A DNA stretch of 60,383 bases, taken from positions 1 to 60,383 of the forward strand of contig JAGRIJ010000074.1 in assembly GCA_020443295.1 (NCBI GenBank), in the 5' to 3' direction. The position numbers and the translations under genes were made by a program. This DNA is from Alphaproteobacteria bacterium. GTDB lineage: Bacteria; Pseudomonadota; Alphaproteobacteria; Micavibrionales; Micavibrionaceae. The notes beneath the pieces are model-generated. The model saw only the letters and a list, made by a program, of their open reading frames with translations. It did no database searches and was not told where the DNA came from. Shown piece by piece: positions 34,876 to 43,359 of this stretch. Positions within the stretch are counted from its first letter, which is position 1, and every line of letters begins with the position of its first letter.

Positions 34876-35696
34876 TATGCCCGTTCCTCCCATATTTCAT
34901 GGAACAACCGGGCGACTTTAAGGGAATCCCCAAAATCTTCGTTATCTTCGAGCGACCAGAGGGGGGAGATGGCGGCGTGAATGAAGCCAAAGCCCAGAAT
35001 CTCCCTTTGGCTTCGCCCAAGCGTCGCACTGAATATTCCCGCCTGCCTGAGGATGCGTTCCTTTGTCACCAAACCTGCGCCATGCGGGTTGCGGAATGCG
35101 TTGGCGACCTCATATGCCGGGTGTCCTATCAAACCCTTGGGATCTATCATCTTGTAACGCCCCGTTTCATCGCGGATCATATTGTCATGATGCAAATCGC
35201 CGTGCAACAGAACCTGCGGCGCATCCGCCGATAATAATTCGTGCGCAAGCGGGGCCGCCGTTTCATAAAGAGCCGGATTTTCACCTGCGTGTCCTGATTT
35301 TTCAAAGAGAGCACGAAACCATGTCCTTAGCGGAATGAAGCTGTGCGTTTGAGGAACAGGAATGTTCGAGACGCGCAAGGCCGTGCTCGCGATGATTTCC
35401 GTGGCCCGGTCATCTCGGCCCTGTCTGACCTCCTCGCTGAGTGCCGGACCGGGGAGGTCTTCCATTAATACGGCGTTATCCTGTGATTTCAGAATTTTTA
35501 CAGATATCTCCGTCGGGCAAAGGCTGAGGAAGGCGGTGGCCTGCCGTTCATGCTCCAAGCCTAAGGGCCGCGAGATTTTCAGGACCGCCGGGACGTTCGC
35601 ATATTTGACACGATACAGAGTGGCTCTCGGCGTTTCCTGCAGGAGGGCCGGATTTTCAAGTTTCCAAAGGGCGCAATAATCCTGTAGAGCGTTCAA
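34875..35696 (-). CDS. phosphotransferase of the aminoglycoside/hydroxyurea kinase family
   Basis: A 273-residue kinase-like protein. VLLHGDLHHDNMIRD is the catalytic loop, with the Asp and Asn of the APH fold, and KMIDPKGLIGHPAYEVANAF is the metal-binding segment, as in streptomycin 6-kinase and hydroxyurea phosphotransferase proteins. Streptomycin resistance is possible, but the operon (LemA, M48 protease) argues for a housekeeping role. The start is TTG 35696, six bases after the lemA stop. It sits between lemA and the protease. Confidence 0.85.
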   Translation of the reverse strand: MNALQDYCALWKLENPALLQETPRATLYRVKYANVPAVLKISRPLGLEHERQATAFLSLCPTEISVKILKSQDNAVLMEDLPGPALSEEVRQGRDDRATEIIASTALRVSNIPVPQTHSFIPLRTWFRALFEKSGHAGENPALYETAAPLAHELLSADAPQVLLHGDLHHDNMIRDETGRYKMIDPKGLIGHPAYEVANAFRNPHGAGLVTKERILRQAGIFSATLGRSQREILGFGFIHAAISPLWSLEDNEDFGDSLKVARLFHEIWEERA

Positions 35697-35702
35697 ACCA
35701 GT

Positions 35703-36266
35703 CTAAAACTTGACTTCCGGAGCTTTGTGAACGGCCGCTTTTTCGGCTTCATCCAATTCGAAGAACACTTCCTTGTGGAAACCGAACGTGCCGGCAATCA
35801 GAACAGCCGGGAACTGTTCAGTTGCAGTGTTGTATTCGGCGGTCGCGCTGTTGAAGAAGCGGCGGGCGGCTGCGATCTTGTTCTCGATATCGGAAAGCTC
35901 GTCCATCAGGCGCTGGAAGTTCTGGTCCGCTTTCAACTGGGGGTAATTTTCGGCGATTGCGAGAAGACCGGAGATCGCCCCGCCGAGCAGTCCTTCAGCC
36001 TTCATGCGTGCCGACGGGTCCCCTCCTCTCACTGCGCCAACCTGAGCGCGCGCGTTCGTCACATTTTCGAAAACCTGCTTTTCGTGCGCAGCATAGCCCT
36101 TTACGGTCTCCACAAGCTGCGGAACGAGGTCGTAGCGCTGTTTGAGCTGGACGTCGATGTCGGAAAAAGCATTGTTGCGGGTCTGGCGCAGAGCAACAAG
36201 ACGGTTGTACATCATAACCATCATGAGCGCTAAGACGACAATGACCGCTAAGACAATCCACTCCAT
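35703..36266 (-). CDS. lemA: LemA family protein
   Basis: A 187-residue LemA protein, anchored by one N-terminal span (MEWIVLAVIVVLALMMVMMYN), followed by a helical bundle: LVALRQTRNNAFSDIDVQLKQR, DLVPQLVETVKGYAAHEKQV and FQRLMDELSDIENKIAAARR, all standard. Function is unclear; homologues are tied to membrane-protein quality control with HtpX. ATG 36266 gives the proper short N-terminus; ATG 36284 lies upstream in frame. It heads the operon that continues to 31821. Confidence 0.93.
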   Translation of the reverse strand: MEWIVLAVIVVLALMMVMMYNRLVALRQTRNNAFSDIDVQLKQRYDLVPQLVETVKGYAAHEKQVFENVTNARAQVGAVRGGDPSARMKAEGLLGGAISGLLAIAENYPQLKADQNFQRLMDELSDIENKIAAARRFFNSATAEYNTATEQFPAVLIAGTFGFHKEVFFELDEAEKAAVHKAPEVKF

Positions 36267-36362
36267 GACTTTATTCCCTTTCACTGTGTGACGCTGTGGG
36301 TTATCTTAATGATATTAAACAGCTTTGTCTTCAGAAAATAATTTGACCCCGCAGAAAAAATA

Positions 36363-37616
36363 ATGTCCGTTTTTACGTCAAAAAATTTTGCTTCTGCCGC
36401 TGCTTCGGGGGCGGATTGGCGAGATGCGTCGAAGGCGGTTCTGGAGCAGTTGGAGAGTATCCGCACAGAACAGGACGGTTTTAATTTCGGGTTTTTATAT
36501 ATCTCGGACATGCTTGCGGATTTTGCTCCCAGCATTCTCAATCTCTTTCGGTCGGTGACACGGATCGATCACTGGGTCGGGTCCGTAGGAATGGGGGTGA
36601 TCGGCAGCGGGCAGGCTTTTGTCAACCAACCTGCGATCAGCGCCCTGATCGGCCGTTTTCCAGACGATGAGTTTTGTGTTTTTCCCGACACACAGGACGA
36701 GTCGCACGATCCGTTTTCCGAAGAGGCGGTCCCCTTGTCGCAGGCCAGCGTCAAAAACTGGCTGAGCACGCATACGCCCATGCTGGTGTGCGTTCATGCC
36801 GACCCGATGGCCGACGACGACCCCATGGCGGTTCTGGCGGAACTTGAGTCTCTTTCCAGCGGGTTTATCGTCGGGGGGCTGACTTCCTCGCGATCCTACC
36901 ATTACCAGTTTGCGAATACGGTCTGCGAGAATGCGGTGAGCGGGGTGTTTTTTTCCGACAAAATTCCCGTTGCCACATCCATTTCACAAGGATGCCAGCC
37001 GATCAGCGAATTTCATACTATTACGAAAGCCAGCGGAACAACGGTGTATGAACTCAACGAGGTTAACGCTCTGCGCATGCTTATTCAGGACCTCAAGAGT
37101 CACGGAACCGATCTTACCACCCCCTTGCCTTTACCCAATCTGAACGAGATGGCCTCATCCGACGATGTTCCGGAGGAACTGCTTCCCCTTTTCAGCGGGC
37201 ATGTGCATGTTGCGCTTTCTATTTCGCAGTCCGACCAGAAAGACTATCTGGTCCGGAACATCATGGGGATCGATCCGGGCGAGGAGAGCGTGATTATTTC
37301 CCAGACGGTCTCGACGGGAGACAGTCTTCTCTTTGTCCGCCGGACCGACGAGACCGTTTTGGACGATCTTTCGAAAAGCCTCGGTGCGCTCAAACAGCGC
37401 ATCGAGAGCGAGCACGGCCGGTTCGAACCTAAAGCAGGTCTTTTTATCTCCTGTATCGCCCGCGGGTTTTCCGAGACCTCGGAAACAGCGCAACGGGAAA
37501 TGGACCTTGTCCGCTCCGCCGTTGGCGATATTCCCTTAAGCGGTTTTTACGCGGGGGGAGAAATCAGCAATGCCCGGCTTTACGGGTATACCGGGCTTCT
37601 GATTCTTTTTCTTTAA
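36363..37616 (+). CDS. FIST-domain sensor protein
   Basis: A 417-residue FIST protein (FIST_N followed by FIST_C), a putative small-ligand sensor fold. FVDKSLP-type elements are less exact, but GFNFGFLYISDMLAD, FIVGGLTSSRSYHYQFAN, FFSDKIPVATSISQGCQPI and the C-terminal GFYAGGEISNARLYGYTG are typical. FIST proteins usually pair with histidine kinases or GGDEF enzymes; none is near. It is read divergently from lemA. Role unknown, probably cytoplasmic. Confidence 0.88.
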   Translation: MSVFTSKNFASAAASGADWRDASKAVLEQLESIRTEQDGFNFGFLYISDMLADFAPSILNLFRSVTRIDHWVGSVGMGVIGSGQAFVNQPAISALIGRFPDDEFCVFPDTQDESHDPFSEEAVPLSQASVKNWLSTHTPMLVCVHADPMADDDPMAVLAELESLSSGFIVGGLTSSRSYHYQFANTVCENAVSGVFFSDKIPVATSISQGCQPISEFHTITKASGTTVYELNEVNALRMLIQDLKSHGTDLTTPLPLPNLNEMASSDDVPEELLPLFSGHVHVALSISQSDQKDYLVRNIMGIDPGEESVIISQTVSTGDSLLFVRRTDETVLDDLSKSLGALKQRIESEHGRFEPKAGLFISCIARGFSETSETAQREMDLVRSAVGDIPLSGFYAGGEISNARLYGYTGLLILFL

Positions 37617-37700
37617 AGAAAAAATTTGTGCTCTTTGCCCGATCCCGCTATGTTAGGCCTTGCCTCATTTTTCAGGGTAACATTTCAGGACGGAGCCCCC

Positions 37701-38564
37701 ATGAACGAGATTCGCCGTATCAAACGATTTGCGCTTTTATTTGCTCTAACCATGCTCACTTTTTCGGCGCCTGTGGCGTTCGCACAGGATGAGTTGCTGC
37801 CGACCATTCCCGATCCTTTAAAGAACCTTGTTAATGAAGGGGCGCAAATCCGTTTTCTCGGGCGCGATGAAAATGTCGAGGGATGGGTTGTTATCAAGAG
37901 CGGGGTGGAACAATATTTTTATGTCCTTCCCAGCGGCGCGTTCCTGACCGGTGTTCTTTTCGATAAAGAGGGGCATGCCCTGACTGTCCAGCAAGTTCAG
38001 CGGTTGCGCGGACAGGGAGATGACCTTCTGGACCGGCTGGCCAGCGAGGCCCCCAATAAGCCTTCTGAAGCGTCGCCCGAGAAGAGCAAGTACGACTTCA
38101 AGACGCCTGCCGAACAGTTTTTCTATGATGTTGAAAACAGCAACTGGATTCCTTTCGGCAAGGCCGGGACCCCTGTTTTTTATACGTTCGTCGATCCGCA
38201 GTGCCCGCACTGCCACGACATGATGAAAGAACTCAAACCCCTGCTTGACGAAGGCAAGGCGCAGGTTCGGATCATCCCGATCGGCTTCAGACCCGAAACC
38301 GAGGCTCAGGCCGCGTTCCTTCTGGCCGCGCCCGACCCGATCGATCTGTGGTGGCGTAATCTGGACGGAGATACAACCGCCCTGCCTGCCAAGACCGAGA
38401 TCAATACACAAGGCGTGCAGCGAAACCTGTCGATTATGCAGGCCTGGAAGCTGACCGGTACTCCGACCCTGATTTACCGCGCGAAGGATGACAGCGTGAA
38501 GGTTATTGAAGGCAAGCCGAAAAATCTGGAAACCCTTATTAACGATCTGGGAGCCCGGAGCTAG
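37701..38564 (+). CDS. DsbC/DsbG-like periplasmic thiol:disulfide protein
   Basis: A 287-residue exported protein. The signal peptide is RIKRFALLFALTMLTFSAPVAFA, with cleavage after AFA. The N-terminal part resembles the DsbC/G dimerisation region (LVNEGAQIRFLGRD). The thioredoxin domain has DPQCPHCHDMMKELKPLL, a CPHC active site, unlike the CGYC of DsbC but as in DsbG-type or DsbA-type enzymes. TGTPTLIYRA gives the cis-Pro loop. ATG 37701 follows an in-frame upstream stretch that is not signal-like. It lies before an unknown gene and the type IVB locus; IncI plasmids also encode thioredoxin-fold proteins, so a link to the secretion machine is plausible. Confidence 0.85.
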   Translation: MNEIRRIKRFALLFALTMLTFSAPVAFAQDELLPTIPDPLKNLVNEGAQIRFLGRDENVEGWVVIKSGVEQYFYVLPSGAFLTGVLFDKEGHALTVQQVQRLRGQGDDLLDRLASEAPNKPSEASPEKSKYDFKTPAEQFFYDVENSNWIPFGKAGTPVFYTFVDPQCPHCHDMMKELKPLLDEGKAQVRIIPIGFRPETEAQAAFLLAAPDPIDLWWRNLDGDTTALPAKTEINTQGVQRNLSIMQAWKLTGTPTLIYRAKDDSVKVIEGKPKNLETLINDLGARS

Positions 38565-38668
38565 TTAACGCTTCTATCGTTTATTTTCAAGGTTTACAGG
38601 CAGAGGCGTTTTGTGCCTGACGGACGGTTTTTGACACATTCACTGGACCCGACGCCGAGGATGAAAGG

Positions 38669-39568
38669 ATGACCCCGCGTAACGATTATCTGGTTCTGCT
38701 GCTTCAATCTCTCGGCCTGCCTCTTCTTTCGGCTGTTCAAAAAAACTCCTCCCAATCCAGCCATGAATTCGATGCCTCCAAGGAGGCTCAGAAAATCGCC
38801 GAGTTATTGGCTTCATCGCAAAAGCTCGGGCGTGAATTGCGTCATGCTCTGGATCTTTCGGGAGAAACGGACAAAAAATCGCTACGGATCGTGCTGACTA
38901 CGTTAGCGGCTCAGCTCGTGGCTTCGCTCTATGACGAGTCCGGAAAAATTCCGAACGAGCATGATGTCAAACGCATGCTTGCCGGGTTTGAATCCGTTTT
39001 GACCTTTTCCGATCAATTTACCCCTGAAGCCGACAGCGTCGAACGCCTGAAGGCACTGGCTGCCGAATATGCCCTGTTTGACGGCTATCAGCTTCACATG
39101 CAGTATCTGCAGTCCTGTCTGCCTGTAATCCGTGCCGTCAGCCTTTTTTCCTTCGGACAGCCGGAGAGCAAGCTGGTCAAGGATATCTGCGATAAACTGG
39201 CGCAACGCGCAGCCGATATGAGGCTGAAGTTTTTTGGAGAGGCGCTGGACATCAATCAGGTCCGGATGGCGGATCTTGCCTTTTTAAGAATGCTGGCCGG
39301 CCTTTACGCCGATTGCCATGAAATCGAGACCCAGCGGCTGGCCCGGCTTGACGAAACCGCCCGCGCCAGCATACAGCCCGCTTCCGTGTGGGCCGTTTTC
39401 GAACAACGGGCGCAAATGCTGGATGCCCTGGCTGAGAGCCTGCTTCCGCTGAGCGCGAGCGTGCAGGAGGCTGTGAATCTTTCGGCGGCTAACGAAAATA
39501 CGGAAAGCGGCGACGATGATCAGCAGGCAACAGGAACTTCGAATCCGATGACCTTCTTCAAAAAATAA
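38669..39568 (+). CDS. hypothetical helical protein upstream of the type IVB genes
   Basis: A 299-residue, largely alpha-helical soluble protein without a signal peptide. It is rich in Leu, Ala and Ser (for example LVASLYDESGKIPNEHDVKR, SVERLKALAAEYALFDGY). I do not recognise it. It has about 30 C-terminal acidic and Gln/Asn-rich disordered residues ending MTFFKK. It is downstream of the DsbC/G-like gene (about 100 bases) and upstream of the lytic transglycosylase, in the same direction, so it may belong to the secretion locus. Confidence 0.55.
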   Translation: MTPRNDYLVLLLQSLGLPLLSAVQKNSSQSSHEFDASKEAQKIAELLASSQKLGRELRHALDLSGETDKKSLRIVLTTLAAQLVASLYDESGKIPNEHDVKRMLAGFESVLTFSDQFTPEADSVERLKALAAEYALFDGYQLHMQYLQSCLPVIRAVSLFSFGQPESKLVKDICDKLAQRAADMRLKFFGEALDINQVRMADLAFLRMLAGLYADCHEIETQRLARLDETARASIQPASVWAVFEQRAQMLDALAESLLPLSASVQEAVNLSAANENTESGDDDQQATGTSNPMTFFKK

Positions 39569-39642
39569 TGACGGGCCGTATCGTACATATATATAATATG
39601 TCTGTTTACAAGGACATCGCCCTGATCAGATACGGTTGATTT

Positions 39643-40056
39643 ATGCCCGCGAAAACACTTTTAACCTGTCTTTTGTTAGCGGCGCAGACTTATAACGTGC
39701 CGCCGGTCCTGCTGGCTGGAATTTATAAGGCTGAGGGCGGGCGCGTCGGGCAGGAGGTCGCGAACAGTAACGGCACCTATGATCTCGGCCCCATGCAAAT
39801 CAATACGATCTGGGTCCCCGTTGTGGCCAAGAAATGGGGCGTTACAAGCACCAAAGCCCGAAAAGCGGTTCGGGACGATGCCTGTACGAATGTCAGCGTT
39901 GCCGCCTGGATTCTCCGCAATCATCTCAGTGAAACGGAAAGCCTTGCCCGGGCGCTTTCCTACTATCATTCGCGCACGCCCAGCTACGGGCAACAGTATC
40001 AAATGCGAGTTATTGGCATTCTAAGGTCTAACGGGCTCTTAAAAACGGAACGTTAA
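39643..40056 (+). CDS. lytic transglycosylase (VirB1-like)
   Basis: A 137-residue SLT-type transglycosylase. AGIYKAEGGRVGQEV carries the catalytic Glu31, YDLGPMQINTIW the family's GxMQIN-like motif, and ALSYYHSRTPSYGQQYQMRV the C-terminal motif. A weak hydrophobic N-terminus (KTLLTCLLLAAQ) may act as signal. Such enzymes open peptidoglycan for type IV secretion assembly, and its position right before dotD supports that. Confidence 0.88.
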   Translation: MPAKTLLTCLLLAAQTYNVPPVLLAGIYKAEGGRVGQEVANSNGTYDLGPMQINTIWVPVVAKKWGVTSTKARKAVRDDACTNVSVAAWILRNHLSETESLARALSYYHSRTPSYGQQYQMRVIGILRSNGLLKTER

Positions 40057-40256
40057 CTATTTTTTCTTATCTCTTTATTTTCTGCGAAATTCGCGGAAAA
40101 CCTCGGTTCTGTTGAAAGAAATGTGGAGATAGTGTGGGCAAGAGGGTAAAACTCGACTTGATCTTTCCTGTGAAGTGCAGTTATTCTTGATTTGGAGTAT
40201 TATTTTGTCTAGTATTTCCAATAGACTAAGTTGTCTTATTAGGGTTTTTAAAAGTT

Positions 40257-40766
40257 ATGTCACGTAAACAGCTCTTTCTCTCGCTCTTATTCAGTATGGT
40301 TTTCGTAACAGGATGTGAGGCTTCCCACCCTGCTTTCAGCGATGGCAGCCCTCAGCTTGTTGCGTCTCCGGATAAAGTCACCGCCATGCTGGCAGAGTCA
40401 GCAGACCGGGCATCAACCGCTCTGGAAACTCTGGCGGCGGTTGAACGTGCAAGAACACCGGCCACGACCGTTTCACCCATCGACAACGTCCCGCCAGAGC
40501 TGGCGCGGGCGATTACGGTTAACTGGGTTGGACCGATCGAGCCGATTGCCAAAACTCTTGCAGACCGAGCAGGCTACGGCTTCCTGGTTCTCGGCAGCAA
40601 GCCTTCGACCCCAGTGGTCGTTTCTATCGACGCGGAAAATCAACGTGTCGTCGATACTCTTCGCGACATCGGACTGCAACTTGGTATGCGCGGTGACGTG
40701 AGGGTTGATGCGAAAAGCCGCATGGTTGAAATCTATTATGCTCCCAACGCCGGTCTAGGCGGATAG
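40257..40766 (+). CDS. dotD: DotD-like outer-membrane lipoprotein (type IVB core)
   Basis: A 169-residue lipoprotein. The signal ends in lipobox VTGC (Cys20). The C-terminal region matches DotD/TraH of type IVB systems, with a secretin N0-like fold: NWVGPIEPIAKTLADRAGYGF, then VVVSIDAENQRVVDTLRDIG and LRDIGLQLGMRG. DotD partners DotC and DotH in the outer-membrane core. It begins a run dotD-dotC-dotB-icmT. ATG 40257. Family assignment is strong in this context. Confidence 0.85.
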   Translation: MSRKQLFLSLLFSMVFVTGCEASHPAFSDGSPQLVASPDKVTAMLAESADRASTALETLAAVERARTPATTVSPIDNVPPELARAITVNWVGPIEPIAKTLADRAGYGFLVLGSKPSTPVVVSIDAENQRVVDTLRDIGLQLGMRGDVRVDAKSRMVEIYYAPNAGLGG

Positions 40767-40783
40767 GAAAGGCTGTTTGACCT

Positions 40784-41647
40784 ATGCGTAACACACTGAA
40801 AATCGGGGCCTGCTCCCTTATTCTTCTGATTGGGACCGTTGGCTTTGCCAAGCCATCTTTCAGTATTCTTCCTGTAGATCAGGAAAAACCCTTGGTCGAC
40901 AGCGATCAGGAACCTGTCGATATCAACATCCTGATTAATTATGAGCCTAAAGAAGATGTTGATGACGATAACGCCCTTCCTTTCGATATCCGTGAAGATG
41001 CGCTTAAGGAAGCGGCCCTTTCTTTCGGCGCGCGCGGCGGTCTGGCAAAAAGAACATGGGAAATCCGCAAGGAGCTTGATACACGGTCACGCTATCTGGA
41101 CAAAGTTTATGATTTTCAGCATCTGCTGATTGCCGCGCCTTCGGGATTTATGATCGAGCCTCCAATCGTTACCGAGGCCATGAACGCCATGATCGTCGAT
41201 TTCAGCGGACAGGAAGCCGCTGTTTCGGACCGGATTTATAATATTATTAAAAATGCCAGAATCGTCTCTGCGCCGAGAAACTGGCGCCAGTATCTGGAGC
41301 GTGAATGGGGCGAAGTCATTCCTCCCCCTGATATTCTGCTGCCCCGGGACGATGACGAGCGTCAGACTTGGGAAGAATTCGTGCGCAAAGGCTGGAAAAT
41401 GGGTTATGAGCAGGCCGATGAGATTTTCAATGATGACCTGAGCCGTCTTACTCTCGATTTTGAGGGTATGGTCCGTTACAAGCTTCTCCTCGCACAAGGT
41501 ATGGTTTCCCCTCCTTACGCATTGCAAGTCGACAGGGGCATCACCGGCGGAGGAGAGGAGATGAAGGTTGGCGATCGTGCCGTTCAAATCACTGGAGTAC
41601 CAGAATTTGTCACGGGAGCCGATCAGTGGAAGCCCGCAAACCAGTAA
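40784..41647 (+). CDS. dotC: DotC-like type IVB core protein, apparently without lipobox
   Basis: A 287-residue exported protein matching DotC/TraI. The signal MRNTLKIGACSLILLIGTVGF ends in KPSFS. Typical segments are REDALKEAALSFGARGGLAKR, APSGFMIEPPIVTEA, PRNWRQYLEREW, WRQYL, GYEQADEIF and VSPPYALQVDRG. DotC of Legionella is a lipoprotein; here no Cys follows the hydrophobic core (the only early Cys, residue 10, is within it), so it may be soluble or attached through DotD and DotH. Its end overlaps the dotB start by 22 bases. Confidence 0.85.
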   Translation: MRNTLKIGACSLILLIGTVGFAKPSFSILPVDQEKPLVDSDQEPVDINILINYEPKEDVDDDNALPFDIREDALKEAALSFGARGGLAKRTWEIRKELDTRSRYLDKVYDFQHLLIAAPSGFMIEPPIVTEAMNAMIVDFSGQEAAVSDRIYNIIKNARIVSAPRNWRQYLEREWGEVIPPPDILLPRDDDERQTWEEFVRKGWKMGYEQADEIFNDDLSRLTLDFEGMVRYKLLLAQGMVSPPYALQVDRGITGGGEEMKVGDRAVQITGVPEFVTGADQWKPANQ

Positions 41648-42786
41648 GCTTACTCAAATCACAGGATAGCTTTGCGCAGACTTGGCCGGATGAGCCCAAC
41701 AGGTTTACGGAAGAGCATGTCGACAAGTTCCTGCTGTGGTGTGTCAAGCAAAACTCCTCGGATATCACGATCCAGAACGACCGTCCGGTTTATAACGAGA
41801 TTCACGGGGTCTTGTATCCTGCTACGTTCCGGGAAGTCGATGCTGCCGATATGGGTATTTTTCTCCAGAAGCTTTATGGACCGGAAGCCCGGGCACGTCT
41901 CGCTTCGGCGAAAGATCTGGACGTTTCGTATGAAATCAGGCCAGACCGTTATACCCGGATCCGGTTCAGGGTGAATATCACCGCCGTTCTCTCCCGCGGG
42001 CGTGATGCCGCCCAGATCACAATGCGGGCCCTTCCCAGCGAACCGCCGTCCATGAGGGATCTGAATATCGAGCGCGAGATTATTGATGCGTGGGCACCCC
42101 GGCAGGGTATCGTGATCATTACCGGTCCTACCGGTTCAGGCAAAACCACATTGCTGGCCGCCGGAAACCGCATGCTGCTTGAGCGGCCCAAGGGATGCGG
42201 GAAGATGCTGACTTACGAAGCCCCGATCGAATATGTGTATGACAGCATCCACAGTCCGCGTTCCCTCGTTTCTCAAACTGAAATTCCGCGGCACCTGCCC
42301 AGTTTTGCCCACGGGATTCGAAATGCCCTGCGCCGGAAACCAGAGGTTATTCTTGTCGGGGAATCACGGGACCGGGAAACGATCAACGCTTCGATCGAGG
42401 CGGCGCAAACCGGTCACGCGGTTTATACCACAACGCACACGCTGGGCGTAGCAAACACCGTTGCCCGTATGCTCTCCACCTATGATATAAGCGAACGGGA
42501 AGAACGAGCAGTTGCCCTTATGGAAACACTGCGCCTTGTCGTGACACAGGCTCTCGTTCCCCGCGTCGGAGGCGGGCGCTGCGGAGTGCGAGAGTGGATG
42601 CAGTTTCCAGACGATGTCCGTGAAAAGCTTATGGATATGCATTTCACAAAGTGGCCAAACGAAATTCAGCGCATGATCAACCAGTTCGGCAGAAGCATGC
42701 AAAAGTCCGCTGAGATCGCTTTCGAGGCCAAGCTTATCGACCGCCGAGCCTATTTGTTGTTGTCATCGAGCACAGGCACGGGTTAA
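41626..42786 (+). CDS. dotB: DotB-like secretion ATPase (PilT/VirB11 type)
   Basis: A 386-residue hexameric ATPase for the type IVB system. Walker A is GPTGSGKT (residues 167-174). Walker B-like EVILVGESRDRET, and the His box GHAVYTTTHT are present, as is the Arg-rich RHLPSFAHGIRNALRRKP. The N-terminal PAS-like half has CVKQNSSDITIQ and RFRVNITA. DotB and TraJ of IncI have this layout. GTG 41626 follows GGGAG and overlaps dotC by 22 bases. The call is strong. Confidence 0.92.
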   Translation: MEARKPVSLLKSQDSFAQTWPDEPNRFTEEHVDKFLLWCVKQNSSDITIQNDRPVYNEIHGVLYPATFREVDAADMGIFLQKLYGPEARARLASAKDLDVSYEIRPDRYTRIRFRVNITAVLSRGRDAAQITMRALPSEPPSMRDLNIEREIIDAWAPRQGIVIITGPTGSGKTTLLAAGNRMLLERPKGCGKMLTYEAPIEYVYDSIHSPRSLVSQTEIPRHLPSFAHGIRNALRRKPEVILVGESRDRETINASIEAAQTGHAVYTTTHTLGVANTVARMLSTYDISEREERAVALMETLRLVVTQALVPRVGGGRCGVREWMQFPDDVREKLMDMHFTKWPNEIQRMINQFGRSMQKSAEIAFEAKLIDRRAYLLLSSSTGTG

Positions 42787-42871
42787 GATTATTTTCGTTT
42801 TTTTCTGAATATTGTAATAGCGAGCCTCGTTTTTTCGTTCATCTCTGAGGTTCTTTTAATTTGGGGCGGTG

Positions 42872-43171
42872 ATGGTAAAAGAGCTAGAGAACCTAGAAGC
42901 CAAGGTAAACTGGCATTGGCGCGATAGCATGAGGACCATTCGATTTCTCAGCTTTGACGGACGCGTTGCTTTCATGATCCCGGTGTGGCTTTTATACCTG
43001 CGCTGGTCCACGATCATAATTTCTTTCATGGTTTTTTATACTTTTCGTTTTCTGGAAAATAAGGGCCTGTCGTTTCCTTCCGCTATTCGTGCCCTGAGAT
43101 CCTGGATTGTCGGGCGGGAAAGACCAGGTTTGCCTAATTGGGGACGCCATCATTTTATTGATTGGGGATAG
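42872..43171 (+). CDS. icmT: IcmT-like small membrane protein
   Basis: A 99-residue protein with two close membrane segments (about residues 34-62). WHWRDSMRTIRFLSFDGRVAF, then the ending RPGLPNWGRHHF, match IcmT/TraK, a small inner-membrane part of type IVB systems. GTG 42869 directly before ATG 42872 could also start it. It follows dotB by about 85 bases, as traK follows traJ on IncI plasmids. Confidence 0.8.
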   Translation: MVKELENLEAKVNWHWRDSMRTIRFLSFDGRVAFMIPVWLLYLRWSTIIISFMVFYTFRFLENKGLSFPSAIRALRSWIVGRERPGLPNWGRHHFIDWG

Positions 43172-43359
43172 TCCGTTACGGTTATTTTCTCAATTCTTGG
43201 TTTCTTTTTCGGTTTTTTAGCTTTTTTCTTGCCCTTCATTTCGTCTTAACGGTTGTTTTTTCAAAGATTTAGCGCTATTCTCTCTAAGCTCATACGGCAT
43301 CTGCGGACTTTATGGTGTGCCTAGGTTGCTGGTTTTTTTATTTTTTTGGGAATGAAGAA

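Noticed and set aside
40077..40105. Hairpin TTTTCTGCGAA / TTCGCGGAAAA after the transglycosylase gene
   Set aside because: The loop is too tight as a full stem and no T-run follows; the weak pairing gives no reason to call a terminator.
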